DNA from: Deltaproteobacteria bacterium
Lineage (GTDB): Bacteria; Desulfobacterota; Syntrophia; Syntrophales; Smithellaceae
Length of the DNA: 5,138 nt
Direction of reading: 5' to 3'
NCBI GenBank assembly: GCA_017860985.1
Contig: JAGFXG010000122.1
Location: 1-5,138, forward strand
How positions within the stretch are numbered: the stretch's first letter is position 1; every line of letters starts with the position of its first letter. The translations under genes were made by a program, and so were the position numbers. The notes under the pieces are model-generated. The model saw nothing but the letters and a program-made list of their open reading frames with translations. It did no database searches and was not told where the DNA came from. Below are positions 1-5,138 of this stretch, one piece after another.

Positions 1-1
1 C

Positions 2-703
2 TGGATTCTCTTGATCCTTGGTCCGGTATCGGGAATCCTGTTTACGCTCTTTCTGTTTTTGGGTTCCTTTACCATAATTGATCTTGGTGTAACTGCCAGG
101 GATGCATTACTGATAGACGTTTTTTTATCGATTATGTTTTTCCTGCAGCACAGTATATTTGTTCGCAGGGGATTCAAACAATGGCTTGGGAAATACATGC
201 CGGATGTATATCACAGTGCCTTCTATGGAATAACTTCTGCAATTGCTTTGCTGGCGGTATTGGTTTTCTGTCAGCAATCTCCCGTTCTCATAACGCAGGT
301 CGATGGGATTATTTTCTGGCTTATCCGCGCTTTATTTTTTCTTTGCCTGGCTGGATTTTTTTGGGGATCTAAATCGCTTGGTTCATTTGATGCGCTTGGT
401 GTCAAGCCGTTGATTCGTTATATGAGTAACCGGCCGGCTGAACCTCAAAAGATCATTGCGAAAGGCCCATATCGCTGGTCGCGCCATCCGCTGTATCTGT
501 TCCTGATTATTTTAATCTGGGCTTGTCCTGTTCTCACTCTCGACAGGTTGATATTCAATATAATGTGGACGATCTGGATTGTTATAGGAACATTTCTGGA
601 GGATCGAGACCTTCATCGCGAATTCGGAAGCCAATATCTTGAATACAGTTCACAGGTGCCAATGCTGATTCCTTATAAAATCCCGGGCAACAAAACTGTT
701 TGA
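2..703 (+). CDS. MddA/NnrU-like integral-membrane methyltransferase (ICMT superfamily), 5'-truncated by window edge
   Basis: The protein is a polytopic membrane protein resembling the isoprenylcysteine carboxyl methyltransferase/PEMT superfamily, closest in pattern to NnrU and to MddA (methanethiol S-methyltransferase, which makes dimethyl sulfide using S-adenosylmethionine). Numbering from the TTG at base 11, several hydrophobic segments are visible (about residues 5-25, 35-50, 70-88, 100-118, 160-192). An early QHS followed by R..FK.W lies at 46-58. The superfamily's SAM-binding signature GPYRWSRHPLY is at 152-162. The tail has an acidic LEDRDL (196-201), then FG..Y..Y and VPMLIP. The frame stays open to the left edge (Trp-Ile-Leu precede the TTG) and the N-terminus starts inside a membrane segment, so the true start is probably upstream and this is a partial gene. 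The superfamily is firm. The substrate (a thiol, a lipid or a prenyl-cysteine-like group) is not decidable here. Confidence 0.8.
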   Translation, partial: WILLILGPVSGILFTLFLFLGSFTIIDLGVTARDALLIDVFLSIMFFLQHSIFVRRGFKQWLGKYMPDVYHSAFYGITSAIALLAVLVFCQQSPVLITQVDGIIFWLIRALFFLCLAGFFWGSKSLGSFDALGVKPLIRYMSNRPAEPQKIIAKGPYRWSRHPLYLFLIILIWACPVLTLDRLIFNIMWTIWIVIGTFLEDRDLHREFGSQYLEYSSQVPMLIPYKIPGNKTV

Positions 704-1009
704 TTAAAAATAATGTCGTTCATGTCAAGTATGGAACAGATTATCGGCAGCACTCATCCAATGCGCAGGCCAGATGTCCGGGAGCATTCTCTGTTTCATA
801 ATCATCGGGCTTATGAAATATATGGATTCTATATTTTCTGATGTTGTATGATGAAAACTATGGATGGAGGGAATATGTTCATGTATATATTAAGTTATCA
901 GCTAAGACTTCTGCAAATACTGTGACTGACGGCAGTGAGCTAATCAGGGGTGAAACAGGACGCATCAACAAAATTGACGAAATAGAATGGCTAATAAGGA
1001 GGAGACCCC
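704..1009. other. Intergenic stretch without a supported gene
   Basis: About 300 bases separate the methyltransferase stop from the next start. The region is AT-rich, especially around 810-900. It contains a small hairpin of AT pairs only (AAATATA at 816-822, TATATTT at 830-836, loop of 7), too weak to call a terminator. No convincing -35/-10 pair stands out; TTGACG at 974-979 lacks a well-spaced -10. A reading frame entered at 841 runs into the next gene in another frame, has no ribosome binding site and shows no family resemblance. The promoter of the 1010 gene is presumably here, but I cannot place it. Confidence 0.5.
996..1002 (+). promoter_or_regulatory. Strong Shine-Dalgarno AAGGAGG for the 1010 gene
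   Basis: AAGGAGG matches the anti-Shine-Dalgarno core perfectly and sits 7 bases before the ATG at 1010. It fixes the start of the exported protein and is the best ribosome binding site in the window. Confidence 0.85.
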
Positions 1010-2020
1010 ATGCGAAAAATAATGTTGCCATTTCTTGTTATCCCCGTTCTTTTATCTTTCATTTATTGCGCAACAGCAGAAGGGGAACCAAAAGCAACAA
1101 TATCGTCCTCATCAATGCCCTGTCCGAGCATTGTGAACGCGAAGTACAATATTGATCATACGGATAAGCATCCGAATAATCCTCTGGTTGTTGCCCGGGC
1201 TGAACAAAAAAACATCGCAGATGAATTACTTACCAGACGGGATTGGGATGCACCGATAGAGAAAAAATCCGGTTTGACTTCAAAAAAGTTGCTCAGCAGC
1301 GTGTTTAAAGGTATCCGGGAAGACTCGGAATCGGTTGATCTGGTTACCATATCCGAAAAGGTGCTGCGAGTGCCCGGGTCCATGGAACATACGGTTTTGC
1401 CGGAGGGCACCCGTTTCACGTCATTTAAAGCAATACGGGTGCGTGGTGATGGTCGCCGCTATCTCGTAATGTTCTGGGATACTGAATCCTATACCGGAGC
1501 CCCCGACTTTGGAGCCTCAATCATTGCCATTTTTCCCGAAGGCAGCCCTGAACCTCTGGATATCGCGAACGTGAGATCCGCAGATTATTGCTCTTTAGGC
1601 AAAATACTGTCTCTTGGACCTGTTGATGCCTTTACAATCGATAACAGCCACAGCAATTCCAGTCAGAGTTATCTTTATACCGATCTGTTTCATATTCATG
1701 ACGGCAGGTTGCAAAGGATTGCCTCGGTCCCCATGCTTTCCGTACAAGCCGGCTGTGAAAATTCATTTGATGAGACATTGACCTGGAGGACTGAACTTCT
1801 TGATGCCGGTAGCCCTTATCTGAAGATCGTAGCCACGGTCACGTTGATAAAAAGGCCCGGTGATTACGAGAGAGACTCAGGTAATTGTCCAAAAAGCAAA
1901 AAATCGTGGCGCAAAGAGGTTTTTTGGGAAACGTACCGATGGAACAACGTAAAAAAAAGATATGTGGGGCCAATCAAACCTTTCGAACGCCTGAAGCGCT
2001 TCAATGAAAAGAATTTCTGA
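1010..2020 (+). CDS. Exported protein of unknown function
   Basis: A 336-residue protein I do not recognise. Its N-terminus is a clear Sec signal: Met-Arg-Lys, then a hydrophobic core (about residues 5-19) and an Ala-Thr-Ala at 21-23 that suits signal peptidase I cleavage before Glu24. Cys20 sits at the end of the core, but the preceding Phe-Ile-Tyr is a poor lipobox, so a soluble periplasmic protein is more likely than a lipoprotein. The mature part is hydrophilic. It has a low-complexity Ser/Pro stretch near 30-40, a lysine-rich segment near 85-100 and a beta-rich, aromatic body (for example YLVMFWDTES at 151-160). The tail has WETYRWNN (306-313), like the closing strand of many beta-sheet periplasmic proteins. 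Mature cysteines are at 38, 194, 249 and 293, an even number that could form disulfides. The start is set by a strong Shine-Dalgarno. It is separated by about 300 bases from the upstream gene and converges on the AtpZ-like gene. Confidence 0.8.
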   Translation: MRKIMLPFLVIPVLLSFIYCATAEGEPKATISSSSMPCPSIVNAKYNIDHTDKHPNNPLVVARAEQKNIADELLTRRDWDAPIEKKSGLTSKKLLSSVFKGIREDSESVDLVTISEKVLRVPGSMEHTVLPEGTRFTSFKAIRVRGDGRRYLVMFWDTESYTGAPDFGASIIAIFPEGSPEPLDIANVRSADYCSLGKILSLGPVDAFTIDNSHSNSSQSYLYTDLFHIHDGRLQRIASVPMLSVQAGCENSFDETLTWRTELLDAGSPYLKIVATVTLIKRPGDYERDSGNCPKSKKSWRKEVFWETYRWNNVKKRYVGPIKPFERLKRFNEKNF

Positions 2021-2043
2021 TGATTGTTTATGATCTTCAAGAC

Positions 2044-2065
2044 ACCACGGAAATGCAATTGTGGT
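2044..2065. terminator. Weak hairpin between convergent genes, possible terminator
   Basis: ACCAC at 2044-2048 pairs with GTGGT at 2061-2065, and two further G.T pairs extend the stem to 7 around a loop of 8. It lies in the short gap between the convergent stops at 2020 and 2075. There is no proper T-run: AATTT follows on the + side and none on the - side. It is a candidate only. Confidence 0.25.
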
Positions 2066-2074
2066 AATTTCAGT

Positions 2075-2323
2075 TTACAATCGGGTGCCCTTCAGGATAT
2101 TCAAAGCTTCCTGGTATAATTCTATAAAGCAGCCTACGATGGCCAGACAAAACAAGCCAATCATTAATTTCGGAGAGGTGCCCAGCAATTCATCCAGAAG
2201 GTTACCAAGCCAGAGGAACACAAAAGAAGCAAGAACAAGAGCAAGCCCCCAGGCAGATAACATAATGATTCCACGAAACGAAGAGGGATCTGCATAATGT
2301 GTTTTGTGTGCGGTTGCAGTCAT
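2075..2323 (-). CDS. AtpZ/AtpI-like small two-helix membrane protein
   Basis: This 82-residue protein has two membrane helices (about 19-41 and 52-72) joined by a short loop. Its pattern fits the AtpZ/AtpI family usually encoded first in F-type ATP synthase operons: G-x-L-L-D at 40-44 in the place of the family's GYWLD, then GTSP at 48-51, a Gly-rich second helix and an Ile-Glu-Leu-Tyr end. Family members have been linked to assembly of the c-ring or to divalent-cation transport that supports the synthase. The start is supported by AAGAGGA, about 8 bases upstream of the ATG on the minus strand. No ATP synthase gene is visible nearby; the neighbour upstream on the same strand, 103 bases away, is a putative lipoprotein hydrolase. 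It could therefore be an orphan family member with another role, or the synthase genes may lie elsewhere. The family call is moderately firm and the function is inferred. Confidence 0.7.
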   Translation of the reverse strand: MTATAHKTHYADPSSFRGIIMLSAWGLALVLASFVFLWLGNLLDELLGTSPKLMIGLFCLAIVGCFIELYQEALNILKGTRL

Positions 2324-2426
2324 AATTTATATCCTCTTTTCGTGTCCTTAGCCTTTCCAGAAGAATAATTATGTCAGAATGCTAATCTCTATCCCGTCAA
2401 TATTGTCCTTAAGCATAAGATAATGA

Positions 2427-3668
2427 TTAATCAAAAAGAGGCAATAGTTCAATCTTTTCCCAGCCAAAATATTTGGGCAAACGGATCCAGAGGCGCAGGT
2501 CCCGCGGCACTGCCACGATCTGATAGATTGTCTCGGCTGCATAGCCCGATGCCGGGAAAGATCCTCCTCCGTTTTCGATGGTATATCCGAGCATCGTTTT
2601 CATTGTCTCGTCCGTCAGATTACCATAGAAAACAGGTGAGTTGGCCAAGGCAAGCCAGTTGTTGCGCCGCAGTTCGGTATACATCTGCGTGGCCGGGTCA
2701 GATGACAGCGTATTGATTGTCCAGGTTTCGGGGTATTCGACAAAATGATTCGCTGTCGCTAGAAGTCCTGACTGATTATTCTCAGAAAACCTGTAAGTTC
2801 CCTGTGTGCACCAGAAATAGGAGTAGGCAACGTTCGGGTCGGCGGCCGTCATGATGAAAGAAGCGGATGCAGCGCCGGCCATGAATAAGGTGTCGAGTTG
2901 ATCCATCGTCGAGGCGCTTCTCAAAAACTGAAATATCGCGCTGTTCGGATCCTGTTTCGTGTTGTCAGTAAGAGTCGAAGACAATGAGCCGTTTTGCATA
3001 TCGATCCACAATCTCTTGTCGTTTATGGCCGTCTGAAAATACTGGAACTGACCCATATAATTTATGTCAGCCACAGAATTTCCGGTTGGGGGATTATAGA
3101 CAACAACCATCATATAATCCTTGAGTTTGTCCAGTGAACCCGTATTCATATCCCAGTTTCGTCCTATGACCAGCGGGCCATAGCCGGTATGCTGTCCCCA
3201 GCCCACGACAGCTGAACAGGCGGCAATGACTTCCAGCATCGAATTGTTGATTAATTGTATTTGAGTAAGAGTGAGGCCGGAAGTTTTGACGATACCCTGC
3301 ATGAATTTCCTGGTATCAGCAAGGGCGTTGGCATAGGATTCCTCAGCACCGGCAACAAGCTCATTATAAGACATCCCCTTAACACCCATAAGATAATCTA
3401 CGATGATATTTTGGTAATAGTTTTGGAGATCGGTCTTTAACAGATAACCGTATTGCCGACCCATCTCCTGAAATGAGCCGCTCAAACGGATTACTTTGAT
3501 ATGGCCGTCTCCCAGAGGTGTAGTCGTAACGTAAAGCGTAGCGTCATGATAACTGGCAATGGTCCGCAGTCCATAACTGCTTGAGTAAATTGCGCTATCG
3601 TCTTTAACGCAAGCTGTGAACGTAAACGCAAAAGCGATTATGGAGAAGATGGTGAACAATTTTTTCAT
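2427..3668 (-). CDS. Lipoprotein with a C45 / choloylglycine-hydrolase-like Ntn hydrolase domain
   Basis: This 413-residue protein starts with a lipoprotein-type signal: MKK, a hydrophobic core, then Phe-Thr-Ala-Cys with lipid-attachment Cys20. The body matches Ntn hydrolases of peptidase family C45 (acyl-CoA:6-aminopenicillanate acyltransferase type) and their bile-salt hydrolase/penicillin V acylase relatives. The candidate nucleophile is Cys151 in ACSAVVGWG, followed by the conserved GRNWDM (Arg170, Asp173), with Arg and Asp spaced as in choloylglycine hydrolase. TANHF at 305-309 gives the usual oxyanion-hole Asn307. Such enzymes mature by cutting before the nucleophile, here Ala150-Cys151, which would leave a lipid-anchored N-terminal chain and a catalytic C-terminal chain. 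It probably hydrolyses or transfers an acyl group from an amide (lipopeptide, acyl-homoserine lactone, beta-lactam or similar) at the cell envelope; the substrate is unknown. No clear Shine-Dalgarno precedes the ATG, though the signal peptide supports this start. It is divergent from the umuD-like gene. Confidence 0.8.
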   Translation of the reverse strand: MKKLFTIFSIIAFAFTFTACVKDDSAIYSSSYGLRTIASYHDATLYVTTTPLGDGHIKVIRLSGSFQEMGRQYGYLLKTDLQNYYQNIIVDYLMGVKGMSYNELVAGAEESYANALADTRKFMQGIVKTSGLTLTQIQLINNSMLEVIAACSAVVGWGQHTGYGPLVIGRNWDMNTGSLDKLKDYMMVVVYNPPTGNSVADINYMGQFQYFQTAINDKRLWIDMQNGSLSSTLTDNTKQDPNSAIFQFLRSASTMDQLDTLFMAGAASASFIMTAADPNVAYSYFWCTQGTYRFSENNQSGLLATANHFVEYPETWTINTLSSDPATQMYTELRRNNWLALANSPVFYGNLTDETMKTMLGYTIENGGGSFPASGYAAETIYQIVAVPRDLRLWIRLPKYFGWEKIELLPLFD

Positions 3669-3744
3669 GGCCCAAAAATACCACTGATGGCTATTTTTTA
3701 CCAGTATTACGTCTTCATTCCATAAGATTTACAATACCATCCGG

Positions 3745-3787
3745 CAAACTATTAAAAAAATATAATATTAGAAAAAACAATAGTTTG
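3745..3787. repeat. 9-bp inverted repeat in the divergent intergenic region
   Basis: CAAACTATT at 3745-3753 is perfectly repeated in inverted form as AATAGTTTG at 3779-3787. The 25-base spacer is almost pure A/T and carries a second palindrome, TAATATTA (3763-3770), centred within half a base of the outer repeat. The site lies between the divergent lipoprotein and umuD-like genes, about 80 bases upstream of the lipoprotein start and about 30 bases upstream of the umuD -35. It could be an operator for a dimeric regulator or a cruciform; neither is shown. Confidence 0.5.
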
Positions 3788-3814
3788 GGCTACTTTACTG
3801 TGAATGATTTTGTC

Positions 3815-3843
3815 TTGACAATAGAACGATCGTTCTATATAAG
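3815..3843 (+). promoter_or_regulatory. Near-consensus sigma-70 promoter of the umuD-like gene
   Basis: TTGACA at 3815-3820 is a perfect -35. Seventeen bases later, TATAAG at 3838-3843 matches the -10 consensus at five of six positions. The predicted transcription start falls about 7 bases downstream, near base 3850, which is the A of the annotated ATG. The message would therefore be leaderless or nearly so if both the promoter and the start are right. The spacer is occupied by the SOS palindrome, so this strong promoter is expected to be silent until its repressor leaves. Confidence 0.75.
3821..3838. promoter_or_regulatory. Probable LexA operator (SOS box), GAAC-N4-GTTC type
   Basis: The sequence ATAGAACGATCGTTCTAT is an 18-bp perfect palindrome. 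Its core, GAAC at 3824-3827, GATC, then GTTC at 3832-3835, matches the LexA (DinR) box known from Bacillus and actinobacteria, GAAC-N4-GTTY, rather than the CTGT-N8-ACAG box of Escherichia coli. It fills the spacer between the -35 and -10 hexamers, where a bound repressor would block RNA polymerase. Its position directly before a UmuD-like and a Y-family polymerase gene makes SOS control the best explanation. It also contains a GATC site. Confidence 0.8.
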
Positions 3844-3849
3844 GAAGCC

Positions 3850-4467
3850 ATGGGAAAGAGCAGCAACATAGCCGCAGCAAAAGCAACTTTACCGCCTTTG
3901 CATACCGGGGAAGCGAATGTGCCCGGCAGCATTAAAATTATTGAAATTTTCGGCGGGCTATGGGGGAGAGGGCCTGTCAACGATGGGTTTGATCCGACGA
4001 CTGGAACTTCGGCACATAACCTGGTCACGCGTACTGAAGGCACCGGACCGGAAGAACCGTTCTACGTCCCAGCCCATTGCCGGGTAGTGGGATTGATGAT
4101 CAACGGGGAGGTTTGTGCCGGGTTCCCGTCGCCGGCGGAAGAAGAACTGCGTGACTTGATTTCGTTTGACGATTACCTCGTGGCGCATCCGGAAACATCA
4201 TTCCTGCTTTCGGTGACGGGCGATTCCATGATCGGCGCAGGCATTATGGAAAAGGACCTGGTCATTGTTGAAAGGGGGCGTCAGCCCAAAGATGGCGACA
4301 TCATCCTGGCGGAAGTGGACGGCAACTGGACGATGAAATATTTCCGAAGGAAAGGGAAGAAAATTACGCTGGAGGCAGCGAATCCCGTATATCCTCCCAT
4401 TGTGCCGCAGACGGAGTTGAGGATTGTGGGGGTCATAACAGCGCTGGTTCGAAAGTATCACCGGTGA
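3850..4467 (+). CDS. umuD: UmuD-like self-cleaving SOS mutagenesis protein (peptidase S24) with extended N-terminus
   Basis: UmuD is the accessory subunit of error-prone polymerase V: RecA filaments on damaged DNA stimulate it to cut itself, and the shortened form partners UmuC in lesion bypass. The C-terminal half fits closely. The cleavage site is Ala90-Gly91 within AGFPSPAEEE. The nucleophile is Ser126 in TGDSMIGAG, and the general base is Lys163 in TMKYF. The distances Gly to Ser (35) and Ser to Lys (37) equal those in E. coli UmuD (Gly25, Ser60, Lys97). PKDGDI, NPVYPPI and the closing VGVITALVRK are also typical. The protein is 205 residues against about 140 for E. coli UmuD, because about 90 residues precede the cleavage site instead of 24. 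This arm shows no helix-turn-helix, so it is not a LexA repressor. The Shine-Dalgarno-like AAGGAAG (3841-3847) is very close to the ATG and overlaps the -10, so a start further downstream, such as the in-frame GTG of Val24, is possible. Confidence 0.85.
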   Translation: MGKSSNIAAAKATLPPLHTGEANVPGSIKIIEIFGGLWGRGPVNDGFDPTTGTSAHNLVTRTEGTGPEEPFYVPAHCRVVGLMINGEVCAGFPSPAEEELRDLISFDDYLVAHPETSFLLSVTGDSMIGAGIMEKDLVIVERGRQPKDGDIILAEVDGNWTMKYFRRKGKKITLEAANPVYPPIVPQTELRIVGVITALVRKYHR

Positions 4468-4590
4468 TGGCCCCGTAAAAGCCCCATATGCGGCGTTGCG
4501 CTTCAGCTCGCAGTCGCTGCGGCCTACGCCCAAGTAGGCCTCACTCCGAGAGCCTTGCGCGCCTTGCCTCTGGGGTTTTACAGAGCCATC
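4466..4590. repeat. 125-bp imperfect palindromic element (REP/MITE-like) between umuD and the polymerase gene
   Basis: The ends are inverted copies: GATGGC and GTAAAA then CCCCA at 4466-4486 answer TGGGG, TTTTAC and GCCATC at 4571-4590, with two substitutions and one extra base. The centre is a perfect hairpin, GGCCTAC (4521-4527) and GTAGGCC (4534-4540), with a 6-base loop. Between them lie GC-rich blocks with GCGTTGCGC on one side and GCGCGCCTTGC on the other. It codes for no plausible protein. The organisation resembles dispersed palindromic repeats I recall from Desulfobacterota-like genomes (identity from memory, unverified). The left end begins within the umuD TGA, so the element abuts or supplies the stop. 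It leaves about 25-50 bases before the polymerase start. In RNA it could fold into a long structure that affects expression of the second gene. Confidence 0.7.
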
Positions 4591-4641
4591 GCAAGCATTT
4601 TAATCTTCGGTCTTATGTCGTCAAACGATTGGCCTTTTTTT

Positions 4642-5138
4642 ATGTCGGATTTGATTTTCTCTCTTCATTCCTGGCCCCGCGCGATTGTTCACATCGACGG
4701 CGATGCGTTTTTTACGTCCTGTGAAGAAGCGATTCATCCGGAACTCCGGGGCAAGCCGCTGATCACCGGGGGTGAGCGCGGTATCGTGGCCTGCGCAAGT
4801 TATGCGGCCAAAAGGATCGGTATCAAGCGGGGCGTTCCGCTGCATGAAGCGCGCAAAATGTCTCCGGGGCTGATCGTCCTGCCGTCGGACTATGAAACCT
4901 ACAGCCTGTTTTCCCGGCGGATGTTTGCGGTTATGCGCCGCTTCACGCCCGATGTTGAGGAATATTCCATCGACGAGGCTTTTTCCGATATCACCGGCAT
5001 GCGCCGCGCCCTGCGCTTATCATACGAAGATATTGCCCTCCAGATGAAAAAAGAAATTGAACGGGAGTTGGGCATCACCGTGTCGGTGGGGTTGAGCATC
5101 ACCAAAGTATTGGCCAAGGTGGCCTCCAAATATCAAAA
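4642..5138 (+). CDS. Y-family translesion DNA polymerase (DinB/UmuC type), 3'-truncated by window edge
   Basis: The first 165 residues of a DinB/UmuC-type lesion-bypass polymerase are present, and the frame is open to the right edge. The palm and finger motifs are intact. HIDGDAFF (17-24) contains metal-binding Asp19, with the steric-gate aromatic expected at Phe24. Next come GKPLITGG and ASYAAKRIGIKRGVPL (52-67), the finger region. YSIDEAF (108-114) carries the catalytic Asp111-Glu112. SVGLSITKVLAKVASK (148-163) is the conserved helix that follows. The thumb, little finger and any clamp-binding motif lie outside the window, so DinB (polymerase IV) cannot be separated from UmuC (polymerase V). 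Pairing with a UmuD-like gene favours a UmuC role. A second in-frame ATG at 4615 would add 9 residues. Neither ATG has a Shine-Dalgarno; 4642 places the conserved Trp-Pro-Arg-Ala-Ile-Val-His at the usual distance from the N-terminus. It shares strand and probably transcript with umuD. Confidence 0.88.
   Translation, partial: MSDLIFSLHSWPRAIVHIDGDAFFTSCEEAIHPELRGKPLITGGERGIVACASYAAKRIGIKRGVPLHEARKMSPGLIVLPSDYETYSLFSRRMFAVMRRFTPDVEEYSIDEAFSDITGMRRALRLSYEDIALQMKKEIERELGITVSVGLSITKVLAKVASKYQ

Noticed and set aside
816..836. AAATATA/TATATTT hairpin
   Set aside because: The stem has only AT pairs, no T-run and no position next to a gene end, so it is expected by chance in AT-rich DNA.
974..997. 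TTGACG as a -35 for the 1010 gene
   Set aside because: The only -10-like sequence (TAATAA) is 12 bases away, too close, and it overlaps the ribosome binding site.
841..1155. A 104-codon + strand reading frame overlapping the start of the exported protein
   Set aside because: It has no ribosome binding site and no family resemblance, and it runs 145 bases into a gene with a strong Shine-Dalgarno and signal peptide in another frame.
3795..4043. Minus-strand reading frame containing Gly-Ser-Asn-Pro, which can hint at a tRNA T-arm, opposite the umuD arm
   Set aside because: The region was checked on both strands: no 5-bp T-stem forms around the T-loop-like bases and no acceptor or anticodon arm is present. 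The frame also spans the SOS promoter.
3850..4467. Calling the S24 protein LexA
   Set aside because: There is no N-terminal helix-turn-helix. AGFPSPAE at the cleavage site and the neighbouring Y-family polymerase are UmuD features.
4488..4724. A 78-codon + frame across the palindrome and polymerase start
   Set aside because: It lies largely in the palindromic element and overlaps the clearly conserved polymerase frame; the Arg/Ser-rich product is typical of a shadow frame.

Overview
The window looks like chromosomal DNA of a Gram-negative bacterium, possibly a Desulfobacterota (former Deltaproteobacteria) lineage. The grounds are Sec-exported and lipoprotein products, an AtpZ/AtpI-type small membrane protein, a UmuD-plus-Y-family-polymerase pair of a type I associate with that group, and a long imperfect palindrome resembling dispersed elements I recall from such genomes. 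The taxon is inference; no marker gene here settles it.

Layout, left to right. (1) Bases 2-703, +: the 3' part of an integral-membrane methyltransferase of the isoprenylcysteine methyltransferase/NnrU/MddA superfamily, cut by the left edge. (2) 704-1009: about 300 bases with no supported gene, ending in a strong Shine-Dalgarno. (3) 1010-2020, +: an exported protein of unknown function. (4) 2075-2323 and 2427-3668, both on -: an AtpZ/AtpI-like two-helix membrane protein lying downstream of a lipoprotein with the hallmarks of a C45/choloylglycine-hydrolase-type Ntn hydrolase. They may be co-transcribed. (5) 3669-3849: a divergent, AT-rich regulatory region with a 9-bp inverted repeat and, next to umuD, a near-consensus promoter whose spacer is filled by a perfect 18-bp palindrome containing GAAC-N4-GTTC, a LexA/SOS box of the Gram-positive type. 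(6) 3850-4467, +: a UmuD-like self-cleaving S24 protein with an unusually long N-terminal arm. (7) 4466-4590: a 125-bp imperfect palindrome that begins inside the umuD stop codon. (8) 4642 to the right edge, +: the N-terminal part of a DinB/UmuC-type translesion DNA polymerase.

The clearest functional unit is the right-hand one: an apparently SOS-controlled mutagenesis cassette. LexA would occlude the promoter, damage would release it, and the UmuD-like protein would be activated by RecA-stimulated cleavage at Ala90-Gly91 and work with the Y-family polymerase. The two genes are separated, or coupled, by the palindromic element. The left-hand genes show no obvious functional link to this cassette. 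I see no RNA genes, CRISPR array, transposase or phage structural genes. The most unusual points are the architecture of the SOS promoter, the extended UmuD arm and the palindrome inside the cassette; none amounts to a demonstrated new system.
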